Assembly (NCBI GenBank): GCA_002869635.1 | Contig: PKUF01000051.1 | Span: forward strand, 1-36,239 | Direction of reading: 5' to 3' | Origin: Desulfuromonas sp. | Lineage (GTDB): Bacteria > Desulfobacterota > Desulfuromonadia > Desulfuromonadales > BM515 | Length of the DNA stretch: 36,239 nt | Shown: positions 1 through 9,649 of the stretch, one piece after another | Position numbering within the stretch: the first letter of the stretch is position 1 | How the letters are laid out: every line of letters begins with the position of its first letter | The notes under the pieces: generated by a model | Seen by the model: the letters and a program-made list of their open reading frames with translations, nothing else | Databases searched by the model: none | Told to the model about the DNA's origin: nothing | Translations under genes and position numbers: made by a program

Positions 1-695
1 TACGCGAGAGAGTTCATGTTGGGGGCGAGGTACTTGGCACCAACATGGTCGAGGATCAGGTTAACTCCCTTCTTGCCGGTGAATTCCTTAAGGGCACCTG
101 TGAAATCGGGGGTGGTGGTGTAGTCGACAACGAGCTTGGCTCCGAGTTCCTTGACCCGCTCAATCTTGCTCGGGTGGGCGGTGACAACGACACTGCAATC
201 GGGGGTCAACGCCTTGCTCAGCTGCAACGCCGCAGTGTTGACCCCACCGCCGCCACCGTGGAAGATAGCGCTCTGACCGTTTGTCAATTCGCCGATCATG
301 AAGACGTTGAGAAAGGCGGTGATGTACGATTCGCAGACGCAGGCTGCCTCTTCAAAGCTCATACTCTCGGGGATCGGCATGACATGCCCGGCAACGGCAA
401 CGGCGTACTCAGCGTAACCGCCACCACCGACCAGCGCCATGACCCGGTCTCCCTCTTTCCAGCCACTGACACCATCACCGAGGGCAGCGACGGTCCCTGA
501 GACCTCAAGACCGAGGATCTCGGAATCTCCCGGCGGGGGAGGATATTTCCCTTCGCGCTGCACCAAATCAGGGCGATTGATCGAGGTCGCGACGACCTTG
601 ATCAGGATCTGGCCTTCGGCCGGGGTCGGGGTTTCCACCTCGCCGACTTTAAGAACATCAACGCCGCCGAAACCTTCCATCAAGACTGCTTTCAT
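1..695 (-). CDS. NADPH:quinone oxidoreductase / zinc-type alcohol dehydrogenase-like protein (3' truncated by window edge)
   Basis: Minus-strand reading from ATG at 695 (MKAVLMEGFGGVDVLKVGEVETPTPAEGQILIKVVATSINRPDLVQREGKYPPPPGDSEILGLEVSGTV...), RBS AAGGAGAG upstream; runs off the left edge so it is absent from the ORF track. Confidence 0.9.
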   Translation of the reverse strand, partial: MKAVLMEGFGGVDVLKVGEVETPTPAEGQILIKVVATSINRPDLVQREGKYPPPPGDSEILGLEVSGTVAALGDGVSGWKEGDRVMALVGGGGYAEYAVAVAGHVMPIPESMSFEEAACVCESYITAFLNVFMIGELTNGQSAIFHGGGGGVNTAALQLSKALTPDCSVVVTAHPSKIERVKELGAKLVVDYTTTPDFTGALKEFTGKKGVNLILDHVGAKYLAPNMNSLA

Positions 696-848
696 GAATC
701 TCTCTCCTTATGAGCCCCCATAGAGCGGGGGGTAGGTGTCAAAATAGAACAATGTTGCCGAGTATACGAAAAAGCGTCTACGCTTTCCACGAAAAACGAA
801 AAAATGGGGTCAATTGACTCCCCTTGGGGGGTGTGGTTTAATCATCGG

Positions 849-1370
849 GTGGATACCGAAACAACGCAGTCACAGCCCCTCTGGATCGCTCTTGGAAGCA
901 ACCTCGGGGATCGTCTCGCCATCCTGCGCGGAGCAAAAAAGGCTTTGGCAAAAATCGCCGGACTGCGGCTTGTCGGCAGCTCTTCTCTCTACCGTACGGC
1001 TCCGGTAGGGGGACCGACTGGGCAAGGAGAATACCTCAACGCGGTGCTCCAGTTCGAGGCGACCCTTGCACCGTTCACCCTGCTTGAGCGCTGTCAACAA
1101 ATCGAGCTTGATTTCGGACGTGAACGGCAAGAGCGCTGGGGGGCCCGCACCCTTGACCTTGATCTGATCGCTTATGGCACGCTTTGCCTGACGACGACCG
1201 ATCTGCAGCTACCGCATCCGCGGGCGCATGAGAGGCGCTTTGTGCTGGCTCCCCTTGCTGAGCTTGTGCCGACCCTCTCTCTTCCCGGTCAGCCGTATCG
1301 CGTCGCCGAACTCCTCGCGACCCTTCCCGGCGAAGACGAGGTGACGCGGGCGACGGACCTTCTCTGGTGA
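849..1370 (+). CDS. folK: 2-amino-4-hydroxy-6-hydroxymethyldihydropteridine pyrophosphokinase
   Basis: ALGSNLGDR...FGRERQERWGARTLDLDLIAYG HPPK signature; the listed ATG at 804 adds 15 non-homologous residues, GTG 849 is more plausible but start is uncertain. Confidence 0.9.
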   Translation: MDTETTQSQPLWIALGSNLGDRLAILRGAKKALAKIAGLRLVGSSSLYRTAPVGGPTGQGEYLNAVLQFEATLAPFTLLERCQQIELDFGRERQERWGARTLDLDLIAYGTLCLTTTDLQLPHPRAHERRFVLAPLAELVPTLSLPGQPYRVAELLATLPGEDEVTRATDLLW

Positions 1371-1374
1371 TTCA

Positions 1375-1611
1375 ATGATTCGACTTTTTCTCGTTGGACT
1401 TTTCTTTTATCTAATCTGGTCGCTGTTACGTCCGCGCCGGCGTGTCACACCGCCCCCCCCCAAGACACCATCACGGGGGGAGGAAATGGTGCGTGATCCC
1501 GAGTGCGGCACCTTTATCCCTGAGAGTGCGGCGACCAGTGCGACCATCAAAGGTGTCACCCATCATTTCTGTTCGAAAGCCTGCCGTAACCGTTATCGGG
1601 CCCGGCACTGA
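1375..1611 (+). CDS. small membrane-anchored YHS/TRASH-like (PP0621-type) protein
   Basis: N-terminal hydrophobic helix [18 protein letters not shown] then [37 protein letters not shown] with C...C-x3-C pattern. Confidence 0.75.
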   Translation: MIRLFLVGLFFYLIWSLLRPRRRVTPPPPKTPSRGEEMVRDPECGTFIPESAATSATIKGVTHHFCSKACRNRYRARH

Positions 1612-1640
1612 TTTCCCTTTCTGCGGCCAAGGAGGCCCCC

Positions 1641-2288
1641 ATGAAATTCTTTATCGATACCGCTGAAGTTGACGAGATCCAAAAGGCCTGCGCCCTTGGT
1701 CTGGTTGACGGCGTCACCACCAACCCCTCTCTCATTGCCAAGAGCGGTCGTGATTTTCGTACCGTACTCAAGGAGATCGTGGCATTGGTTGATGGTCCGA
1801 TTTCGGCCGAAGTGATCAGTCTCGAAGCCGAAGGGATGCTCAAAGAAGGTCGGGAGCTGGCAGCGATCGCCCCGGAGAAGATCGTCATCAAAGTACCGAT
1901 GACTCCAGAAGGTCTCAAGGCAACCCGCGTCTTCAGCAGCGAGGGAATCCGCACCAACGTCACTCTCGTCTTCTCGCCGTTACAGGCGCTGCTCGCCGCC
2001 AAAGCCGGTGCTTCTTATGTTTCTCCCTTTGTCGGACGTCTCGATGATGTCGGCCATGACGGCATGGAAGGGATCGAGCAGATCCGCACCATCTTCGATA
2101 ACTACGGCTACGACACCGAGATTATCGTCGCCTCGGTGCGCAGCCCGATGCATGTTCTGAACGCAGCGCTGATCGGCGCCGATATCAGCACCATCCCTTA
2201 TTCGGTGATGATGCAGCTTGCCAAACACCCACTCACGGATGTCGGCATTGAGAAGTTTCTCGCCGACTGGGAGAAAACGAAAAACTAG
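1641..2288 (+). CDS. fsa: transaldolase / fructose-6-phosphate aldolase family
   Basis: [36 protein letters not shown]...[21 protein letters not shown]. Confidence 0.93.
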   Translation: MKFFIDTAEVDEIQKACALGLVDGVTTNPSLIAKSGRDFRTVLKEIVALVDGPISAEVISLEAEGMLKEGRELAAIAPEKIVIKVPMTPEGLKATRVFSSEGIRTNVTLVFSPLQALLAAKAGASYVSPFVGRLDDVGHDGMEGIEQIRTIFDNYGYDTEIIVASVRSPMHVLNAALIGADISTIPYSVMMQLAKHPLTDVGIEKFLADWEKTKN

Positions 2289-2310
2289 ATTTTCTCCTGC
2301 CCGTACCGGC

Positions 2311-2352
2311 CCGGCCGGCATCGCCTCTTGCGACGCCGGCCGGTGTCGTTTT
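2311..2352 (+). terminator. probable intrinsic terminator after transaldolase gene
   Basis: CCGGCCGGC-a-TCGC / CTCTT loop / GCGA-c-GCCGGCCGG (2311-2343) followed by TGTCGTTTT. Confidence 0.6.
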
Positions 2353-2446
2353 AGGCCTAGGGTAGCCATTAGAAGGCTGTCGATTATACTTGGACTTCGC
2401 GCCTCAAAGGGGGGCTGGTGGTTTTTGAACAAGAGGGACGAGACGA

Positions 2447-3634
2447 ATGAACGTTCACGAGTATCAGGCAAAAGAGATTCTGCGCAACTATGGGGTACCG
2501 GTTCCGGACGGGCACGTCTGCTACAACAGCGCCAGCGCCCGCGACTGGGCCAGACGCCTCGGCGAGGGTCCCTGGGTGGTCAAGGCGCAGATTCATGCCG
2601 GCGGGCGCGGCAAAGCGGGGGGGATCAAACTGGCAAGCAGCCGTGACGAGGTGCGGAATCACGCCCGCAGCCTTCTCGGCACAACGCTGGTGACACCGCA
2701 GACCGGCCCTGAAGGAAAAGCGGTCAAAAGGGTTCTGGTGGAGAAGGGGATCCACATCGCCCGCGAACTCTACGTATCGCTATTGGTTGATCGTAGCACG
2801 GGGCAGGTGACGCTGATGGCCTCCACCGAAGGAGGGGTGAACATTGAGGAGGTGGCGGCGACACAGCCGGAGAAGATCCTGCACGAGTCGATTGCCCCAC
2901 TCACCGGGATGACACCATTCCAGTGTCGCAAAATCGCCTTCAAGCTTGGCTTTGTCGGCAAGGAGGTGGCAAAAGCGCAAAACTTTTTCACCCGCCTCTA
3001 TGAAGCCTTCGTCAGTTCGGACTGTTCCCTGCTTGAAGTCAATCCGTTGGTACTGACCGAAGAGGGGGAGCTGCTCGCTCTTGACGCCAAGCTTAACTTT
3101 GACGACAACGCCCTCTACCGTCACCCCCGCATCCGTGACATGCGCGATTATGACGAAGAAGATCCCAACGAGATCGAGGCCTCCCAATACGACCTCTCCT
3201 ACATCGCCCTTGACGGGAACATCGGTTGTCTCGTCAACGGCGCCGGTTTGGCGATGGCGACCATGGATATCATCAAGCATTGTGGCGGCGAACCGGCCAA
3301 CTTCCTTGATGTCGGTGGTGGCGCCAGTATTGAGCGGGTGACAGAAGCGTTCAAGATCATCCTCTCTGATCCTAAGATCGAGGGGATCCTCGTTAATATC
3401 TTCGGCGGGATTATGAAGTGTGATGTTATCGCCACCGGGGTGATCACCGCGGCGCGCCAGGTCGGGATCACCGTGCCGCTGGTGGTGCGGCTTGAGGGGA
3501 CCAACGTCGCCCTCGGCAAACAACTCCTCGCCGAGAGCGGTCTCGATATCGTCGCTGCTGACGGTATGGCCGACGCCGCTGAAAAGATTGTTGGCGCTGT
3601 CCGGACACGGGTAGCGGGAAAGGCGCGGGGATGA
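2447..3634 (+). CDS. sucC: succinyl-CoA synthetase (ADP-forming) beta subunit
   Basis: [20 protein letters not shown]...[17 protein letters not shown]...[30 protein letters not shown]. Confidence 0.97.
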   Translation: MNVHEYQAKEILRNYGVPVPDGHVCYNSASARDWARRLGEGPWVVKAQIHAGGRGKAGGIKLASSRDEVRNHARSLLGTTLVTPQTGPEGKAVKRVLVEKGIHIARELYVSLLVDRSTGQVTLMASTEGGVNIEEVAATQPEKILHESIAPLTGMTPFQCRKIAFKLGFVGKEVAKAQNFFTRLYEAFVSSDCSLLEVNPLVLTEEGELLALDAKLNFDDNALYRHPRIRDMRDYDEEDPNEIEASQYDLSYIALDGNIGCLVNGAGLAMATMDIIKHCGGEPANFLDVGGGASIERVTEAFKIILSDPKIEGILVNIFGGIMKCDVIATGVITAARQVGITVPLVVRLEGTNVALGKQLLAESGLDIVAADGMADAAEKIVGAVRTRVAGKARG

Positions 3635-4503
3635 GCATCCTGGTCGACAAATCAACGCGGGTGATGACCCAGGGAATTACCGGGGCGACCGGACTCTTTC
3701 ACGCCCACGGAGCACGCGACTACGGGACCTGCATGGTCGGTGGAGTGACCCCGGGCAAGGGAGGTGACGAGGTCGACGGATTTCCTATCTTCGACACGGT
3801 GGAAGAGGCGGTGGCCGCCACCGACGCCAACGCCTCGGTGATCTATGTCCCCCCCCCTTTTGCTGCCGATGCCATCATGGAGGCAGTCGATGCCGGCGTG
3901 GAGTTGATCTGCTGCATCACCGAAGGGATTCCGGTTCTCGATATGGTGCGGGTAAAAGCCTACATGCAGGGGAGCGGTAGTCGACTGATCGGTCCGAACT
4001 GCCCCGGTATCATCACCCCGGATCAATGCAAGATCGGGATCATGCCCGGCTACATCCACACCCCCGGCCCCGTCGGGGTGATTTCCCGCTCCGGCACCCT
4101 GACCTACGAGGCTGTTTGGCAGCTCACCTCCCTCGGGGTCGGCCAGTCGACCTGTGTCGGCATCGGCGGTTACCCGGTGCACGGCACCGATTTCATCGAC
4201 TGCCTCGCTCTTTTTGAGGAGGACCCGCAGACCGAAGCGGTGATCCTTATCGGCGAGATCGGCGGCAGTGCTGAAGAGGAAGCGGCCCGTTTCGTCAAAG
4301 ATCAGATGAGCAAGCCGGTCGCAGCTTTTATTGCCGGGCGCACAGCGCCCCCAGGAAAACGGATGGGGCACGCCGGTGCCATCATCTCCGGGGGACGTGG
4401 TACCGCCGCCGAAAAGGTTGCCTGTCTCGAAGAGTGCGGTATCAAGGTCGCAGCCAGCCCAGCGGAGATGGCGTCAACCCTCCTGTCGATCTATCGCCCC
4501 TGA
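3631..4503 (+). CDS. sucD: succinyl-CoA synthetase alpha subunit
   Basis: [45 protein letters not shown]...[10 protein letters not shown]...[14 protein letters not shown]; overlaps sucC by 4 bp. Confidence 0.97.
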   Translation: MSILVDKSTRVMTQGITGATGLFHAHGARDYGTCMVGGVTPGKGGDEVDGFPIFDTVEEAVAATDANASVIYVPPPFAADAIMEAVDAGVELICCITEGIPVLDMVRVKAYMQGSGSRLIGPNCPGIITPDQCKIGIMPGYIHTPGPVGVISRSGTLTYEAVWQLTSLGVGQSTCVGIGGYPVHGTDFIDCLALFEEDPQTEAVILIGEIGGSAEEEAARFVKDQMSKPVAAFIAGRTAPPGKRMGHAGAIISGGRGTAAEKVACLEECGIKVAASPAEMASTLLSIYRP

Positions 4504-4630
4504 ATGCGCGATTTATCGCGTCAACGTTTTCGCCGCCGCCCGGCAATTCCCCTTGCGCCGTATGGGGGGGTATGCTACAAAATTTCCTTTACCTTATCTC
4601 CGTTTCGTCTGCAGTGGAGGCCCACATCCC

Positions 4631-5701
4631 ATGGAATTGACCGTACTCCCCTTGACCGATCCCAAACCCCGCGTGACCGATGAGAGTCAGCTCGCTTTCG
4701 GCCGTCTCTTCTCCGATCGTATGCTGATCCTCGAATTCGACCGCGCCAAAGGCGGCTGGCATGAAGCCCGCATCCAGCCCTATCAGCCGTTCGTCCTCGA
4801 CCCGGCGGCAATGGTCCTGCACTACGCTCAGGAGATCTTCGAAGGGCTCAAGGCGTTTCGTCGTCCCGACGGCTCCATTGCCCTCTTCCGGCCCAAGGAT
4901 AATGTCGTGCGTTTCAACCGCAGTGCCCATCGGATGTGTATGCCCGAGGTTGACGTCGACTTCTTCCTCGATGCAATCAAGGAGCTGATCCGCCTTGAGG
5001 CAGACTGGGTTCCTAACAGTCGTGGCACCAGCCTCTATATCCGTCCAACCATGATCGCTACCGAGCCGATGCTCGGTGTACGTCCTTCGGATCAGTACCT
5101 CTGCTACGTCATCCTCTCCCCGGTCGCGGCCTACTACAAAGGGGGGCTCGCGCCGGTGAAGATCTGGATCTCGGACCATTACGTTCGCGCTGCCAACGGC
5201 GGCACCGGCGAGGTCAAGACCGGTGGCAATTACGCCGCCAGCCTCTACGCCGCTCGGGAAGCGGCAGAGAAGGGATATGATCAGGTCCTCTGGCTCGATG
5301 CGAAGAACAAACAGCAGGTCGAAGAGGTCGGGAGCATGAATATCTGCTTTATCTACGATGGTAAGCTTGTCACCTCGCCGTTGCACGGAACGATCCTCGA
5401 CGGAATCACCCGGCGCTCAATCCTCACCCTCGCCAAAGAAGCGGGGCTTGAGATCGAAGAGCGTGCGCTTTCGGTTGATGAAATCTTCGAGGGGGTCGAG
5501 AGCGGCCGCCTCACCGAGGCCTTTGGAACCGGTACCGCCGTTGTTGTCTCACCGGTGGGTGAATTCACCTATCGTGATCGAACCGTGGTTCTTGGAGACG
5601 GCAAGACCACCGGAGAGATTACGCGCAAACTTTACGACACCTTGACCGGCATCCAGTACGGTGAAGTTCCGGACAATCACGACTGGATTGTAACCATTTA
5701 G
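4631..5701 (+). CDS. ilvE: branched-chain amino acid aminotransferase
   Basis: MELTVLPLTDPKPRVTDESQLAFGRLFSDRM...HYAQEIFEGLKAFRRPDGSIALFRPKDN...EVGSMNICFIYDGKLVTSPLHGTILDGITRRS; internal ATG 4631 preferred over the listed ORF start 4331. Confidence 0.95.
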   Translation: MELTVLPLTDPKPRVTDESQLAFGRLFSDRMLILEFDRAKGGWHEARIQPYQPFVLDPAAMVLHYAQEIFEGLKAFRRPDGSIALFRPKDNVVRFNRSAHRMCMPEVDVDFFLDAIKELIRLEADWVPNSRGTSLYIRPTMIATEPMLGVRPSDQYLCYVILSPVAAYYKGGLAPVKIWISDHYVRAANGGTGEVKTGGNYAASLYAAREAAEKGYDQVLWLDAKNKQQVEEVGSMNICFIYDGKLVTSPLHGTILDGITRRSILTLAKEAGLEIEERALSVDEIFEGVESGRLTEAFGTGTAVVVSPVGEFTYRDRTVVLGDGKTTGEITRKLYDTLTGIQYGEVPDNHDWIVTI

Positions 5702-5768
5702 CCAGATTTCGCTGGGGGATTCCGCTTCGGGAGCCCGACCGCCGGAAGAGAAGAGAGGATCCGACCTC

Positions 5769-6260
5769 ATGTCGATACCCAAGGTGCTTGCCAGCTGCAT
5801 GAAGATTGAGCAATCAATTGGTCAGATCTATCAGTACCTGGCCGATCTTTTTGCCAAAGAGGCAGCCTTCCATCAGCTCTTCTCCCGGCTTGCGGCAGAT
5901 GAACAAGACCATGCGCTGCAGATTAAGCTCGCCGGGAACCTTCAACGCGAGACGGTGGTCACCGGTCTCCATCTCGACGAAACGAAAGTCGAGGAGCTTC
6001 TGTCTCAGGTCCGGGAAATGGTCGCCTCTTTGCGCGGCACCCCGCCAACGGCGGCAGAGGCTTTGCAGATGGCACTTCGTCTTGAAGAGGAGTTCTGCCA
6101 GACCCACCTGTTAGCGGCAGCCGATATCCGCGATGAGAAGCTGGCATCGATGTTCCGCGCTCTGGCTCGGGCCGATAAAGACCACCTCGGACAGTTGCAA
6201 AAATTCTGCGTCGCCTATGAAAAAGCTCGTGGTGTCAAAATACTTCCGACAACCCCCTGA
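5769..6260 (+). CDS. ferritin-like / rubrerythrin-type domain protein
   Basis: four-helix pattern IEQSIGQIYQYLADLFAKEAAFHQLFSRLAADEQDHALQ ... LEEEFCQTHLL ... LARADKDHLGQL. Confidence 0.7.
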   Translation: MSIPKVLASCMKIEQSIGQIYQYLADLFAKEAAFHQLFSRLAADEQDHALQIKLAGNLQRETVVTGLHLDETKVEELLSQVREMVASLRGTPPTAAEALQMALRLEEEFCQTHLLAAADIRDEKLASMFRALARADKDHLGQLQKFCVAYEKARGVKILPTTP

Positions 6261-6296
6261 TCCTTTTTGCCCGGCCCCTTTTTCCCCATCAGGTTC

Positions 6297-7181
6297 ATGA
6301 CCTTCAAATCGTTTCAATACCGCATCGAATATTTTTTCTTCCTTCTCCTCTGCACAGGAGTGCGTCTGCTCCCTCGCCGATGGTCACTGATTTTAGGAAG
6401 GCGTCTCGGAGACCTGATCCGCCTGGTGCAGGGAAAACGACGGCACCAGGCGCTTGAAAACCTTGAACACGCCTTTCCTGAGAAGTCGACACCCGAGATC
6501 CAGCAACTTCTGATCGAGCACTTCCGCCATCTCGGAATGAGCGGGGTTGAGATGCTTGACCTTCCGCGCCTGCGGAAACTCGATACGGCTGATCGACTTA
6601 TTGTTGCTGAGGGGCTAGAGAACATGCTTCGTACGCATGAACTCGGGAAAGGCTCCCTGATCCTTTCGGCCCATCTCGGATTTTGGGAAGTCGGTACTTT
6701 TTTTCTGCCACGTCAAGGGTTTCATACAGTCGGTGTCGCCAAGCCGGTAAAGAACCCCCATGTTGATGCCTATATTCAACATCAGCGCGAAGCTGGTGGC
6801 GGAGATGTTATCTCCAGCCGGCATGCGGCACGGCGCATTGTTCGCGCTCTCGCCTCCGGACATCATGTGTTAGCCTTAATCGACCAACACACCGGGCGTG
6901 ATCAAGCGGTCAGCGTCGACTTTTTTGGCCGACCCGCTTACACCACCCCGGTCATCACACAGATTGCTAAAAAACAGCAGGTCCCGATCATTCCGATCTT
7001 CATCTACCGTCGTGAAGATGGTCGCTATGATTTCAAAATTGAGCCACATATCTTACTGGACGACGACCTCTCCCAAGAGGCAGTGGTTCGGGACACCGCC
7101 ATGCTGACCGCCCGGATCGAAACGGCCATCCGCCGTGCTCCGGAGCAGTGGTTCTGGGTCCACCGCCGCTGGCGCGACTAA
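6297..7181 (+). CDS. lysophospholipid / lipid A acyltransferase (HtrB/LpxL family)
   Basis: RHQALENLEHAFPEKS...SAHLGFWEVGTFFLPRQGFHTVGVAKPVKNPHVDAYIQHQREAGGGDVI...DQHTGRDQAVSVDFFGRPAYTTP...PEQWFWVHRRW. Confidence 0.9.
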   Translation: MTFKSFQYRIEYFFFLLLCTGVRLLPRRWSLILGRRLGDLIRLVQGKRRHQALENLEHAFPEKSTPEIQQLLIEHFRHLGMSGVEMLDLPRLRKLDTADRLIVAEGLENMLRTHELGKGSLILSAHLGFWEVGTFFLPRQGFHTVGVAKPVKNPHVDAYIQHQREAGGGDVISSRHAARRIVRALASGHHVLALIDQHTGRDQAVSVDFFGRPAYTTPVITQIAKKQQVPIIPIFIYRREDGRYDFKIEPHILLDDDLSQEAVVRDTAMLTARIETAIRRAPEQWFWVHRRWRD

Positions 7182-7211
7182 CCCCCCATCCCGACAGTTA
7201 TTGGAGACATT

Positions 7212-8408
7212 ATGGAAGAGCATGATCTTTCGGAACAGGAAGAGTCTTTTGCCGATATGTTCGCGCAGAGTGAAGTTGAGCGGCGGCACCTTTCACGGGG
7301 GGAGAAGGTCGAAGGGGTTGTTGTAAAGATCACCGCTGACTGTATTTTCCTCGACATCGGTCAGAAAGGGGAAGGGGTGATCGAGCGGCGTGAACTCGAG
7401 GATGAGACAGGTGAGCTGCCGCTGGTAGAAGGGGAGCGGCTGAGTGCTTATTTCATCTCTTCCCGAAACGGCGAGTTCCGTCTCTCCACCCGCCTTGCAG
7501 GTGGCGGGAGCAGCCTGCTTGAAGAGGCTCATGCTGCCGGGATTCCGGTGGAGGGGCGGGTCGAGAAAGAGGTCAAAGGGGGGTACGAGGTCCGCTTAAG
7601 CGGCCAGGTGCGTGCCTTCTGCCCCTTCTCCCAGATTGATCTACGCCGAGGCGCCGCGCCCGAGAGCTGGATCGGCGAAACTCTCCCCTTCCGCATCAGC
7701 CAGTATGGTGAGGGGGGGCGCAACATCGTCGTCTCTCGCCGGGCTTTGCTTGAAGAGGAGCAGGCGCAGAAGCGAGAAGCGCTGCGAGAGTCCCTTAGCG
7801 TTGGCGAAACGATAACAGGGGTGGTCACCTCGCTGCAGAAGTTCGGTGTCTTTGTCGATATCGGCGGAGTTGAGGGATTGGTCCCGATGAGCGAGCTTGC
7901 TTGGGGGAGAATCGAAGACGCCTCTGAGGTCGTGACTCTCGGGGCTGAGGTCGAAGTCGTGGTCAAGAGTCTCGACTGGGAGGCGAACCGTTTCTCCTTC
8001 AGCATCCGTGAGACCTTAAGCGACCCCTGGCAGACAGCCGCAAGCCGTTTCCCCTCCGGGACGGTCTGCCGCAGCAAAGTGGTGCGTCTTGCCCCTTTCG
8101 GGGCGTTCGTCAATCTCGACGAAGGGATCGATGGGCTGCTGCATATCTCGGTGCTGGGTCAAGGGAAGAGGATCAATCATCCGCGCGAGGTGGTACAAGA
8201 GGGAGATACGGTGGAGGTGATGGTCGATCAGGTCGACAGCACCCAGCACCGAATCTCGCTGAAGCTTGCTGCAGGTGAGTTGGCTGCAGCCGAAGAGGCC
8301 AAAAGTATCGCTGACTTCTCCCGCCAGCAGGGTGGGTCTCAGGAAGGCTTTGGCACCATGGCCGCCCTTTTTGCCAAAGCCCAGAAGAAACCGGGAAAGA
8401 ACCGTTAA
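7212..8408 (+). CDS. S1 RNA-binding domain protein (rpsA-like, about four S1 repeats)
   Basis: repeated S1 motifs: GEKVEGVVVKITADCIFLDIGQKGEG; GETITGVVTSLQKFGVFVDIGGVEGLVPMSEL; FGAFVNLDEGIDGLLHISVL. Confidence 0.88.
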   Translation: MEEHDLSEQEESFADMFAQSEVERRHLSRGEKVEGVVVKITADCIFLDIGQKGEGVIERRELEDETGELPLVEGERLSAYFISSRNGEFRLSTRLAGGGSSLLEEAHAAGIPVEGRVEKEVKGGYEVRLSGQVRAFCPFSQIDLRRGAAPESWIGETLPFRISQYGEGGRNIVVSRRALLEEEQAQKREALRESLSVGETITGVVTSLQKFGVFVDIGGVEGLVPMSELAWGRIEDASEVVTLGAEVEVVVKSLDWEANRFSFSIRETLSDPWQTAASRFPSGTVCRSKVVRLAPFGAFVNLDEGIDGLLHISVLGQGKRINHPREVVQEGDTVEVMVDQVDSTQHRISLKLAAGELAAAEEAKSIADFSRQQGGSQEGFGTMAALFAKAQKKPGKNR

Positions 8409-8412
8409 CAGG

Positions 8413-9081
8413 ATGGACCTCCTCTTTACGGTGGCGCTGCAGGAGAGTTTGCAACGCTACCAAGAGTTGCTCGAAGAGGTCGACGTCTGGTTCAGTCGTT
8501 GCCAGCAGAAACATCCGACAGCAATCCGTTGTGCGCATGGCTGCAGTGGCTGCTGTCGGGGGCTCTTCGACATCTCCCTGCTTGATGCGGCTCTGCTGCA
8601 ACAGGGGGTGCGGCAGCTGCCGGCGCAGGAGCAAGCGACAATTCTGGCTCGTTGCCGCCAGCGGGCCGCGGCCCTGGAGCAGCTTTGGCCCGACTTTGCC
8701 CCCCCCTACCAGCTCAATTTACTCGATGAAGCCCTCTGGCAGGAGATGCCCGAGGACGATTTGACCCCCTGTCCCTTGCTACGTAAAGATGGCTGCTGTA
8801 CTGTCTATCCCTTTCGTCCCATGACCTGCCGTCTACACGGCCTGCCAAATATCGACAGCGACGGCACTCTCTTCTCCGACAATATCTGCAGCCTCAATCG
8901 CGATGGCTCGCTTCCCCTTGACGACCCTTCCCTGCGTCATCCCTTTAACGATCTCTTTTCCCGCGAGTTTGCTCTGCTTCGCCCTTTTAATAAAACGGTA
9001 CGCGGGGCAAATGACTGTGAGTTCGACACCTTCATCCCGACCGCTCTCCTGATTGACTTCAGGGATCTTTTCCAGAGCTGA
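8413..9081 (+). CDS. YkgJ-family cysteine cluster protein
   Basis: CAHGCSGCCRG ... CPLLRKDGCCTVYPFRPMTCRLHG; ATG 8413 directly after the S1 gene. Confidence 0.82.
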   Translation: MDLLFTVALQESLQRYQELLEEVDVWFSRCQQKHPTAIRCAHGCSGCCRGLFDISLLDAALLQQGVRQLPAQEQATILARCRQRAAALEQLWPDFAPPYQLNLLDEALWQEMPEDDLTPCPLLRKDGCCTVYPFRPMTCRLHGLPNIDSDGTLFSDNICSLNRDGSLPLDDPSLRHPFNDLFSREFALLRPFNKTVRGANDCEFDTFIPTALLIDFRDLFQS

Positions 9082-9574
9082 GACGCGCCACAATCGTCAT
9101 GACAATCTCGCTGGGGGTGAATCCCTCCACGGCGATACGTAAATCGGCGACGGCAGAATAAAGGGGAAGCCGGGCGATGGCGAGATCAGCAATCTCTTCA
9201 TCCGCCCCTCTGACAACGCCGCGCTGGTCAAGATTCCCTAGGCGCGGCAGAAGTTGCGGCCAAGGAAGATCAAGCCAGACCAGAGGCCCTCGGGACTTAA
9301 GGGCTGTAATGCCCTTATCACTGTAGATGGCTGAGCCTCCAGTGGCGATGACAGTCGGAGTCGGGTCGAGAGAGAGGAGTACCTCTTCCTCGGCGGCGAG
9401 AAAGGCGTCGCGACCCGAAATCGTAAGAAGCTTCTGCAGCGGCTGACCGTAACGGACCTGAAAGAGCAGGTCGGTATCGACAAAAGGCAAAGCAAGTTTT
9501 TTCGCAAGAAGAACGCCAACCGTACTTTTGCCAACCCCAGGCATCCCAATAAGTGTGACACTGGTTGCAATCAT
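9059..9574 (-). CDS. shikimate-kinase-like P-loop kinase
   Basis: MIATSVTLIGMPGVGKSTVGVLLAKKLALPFVDTDLLFQ...ATGGSAIYSD...RLPLYSAVADL; convergent 23-bp overlap with the YkgJ gene. Confidence 0.82.
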   Translation of the reverse strand: MIATSVTLIGMPGVGKSTVGVLLAKKLALPFVDTDLLFQVRYGQPLQKLLTISGRDAFLAAEEEVLLSLDPTPTVIATGGSAIYSDKGITALKSRGPLVWLDLPWPQLLPRLGNLDQRGVVRGADEEIADLAIARLPLYSAVADLRIAVEGFTPSEIVMTIVARLSSGKDP

Positions 9575-9582
9575 AGCACCTC

Positions 9583-9625
9583 ACAAAAAACAAACGCCCG
9601 CGTCGATAAAGCGACGCGGGCGTTT
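9583..9625 (-). terminator. intrinsic terminator downstream of rubrerythrin-like gene
   Basis: 14-bp perfect stem AAACGCCCGCGTCG (9592-9605) / CGACGCGGGCGTTT (9612-9625); minus-strand T-tract TTTGTTTTTTG follows. Confidence 0.85.
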
Positions 9626-9649
9626 TCTCGTTTGCTGCGAAGACAATTT

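Noticed and set aside
2780-3655. 291-aa minus-strand ORF opposite sucC
   Set aside because: Antisense shadow of sucC; no domain features.
4589-5386. 265-aa minus-strand ORF opposite ilvE
   Set aside because: Antisense to strong IlvE homology; no independent evidence.
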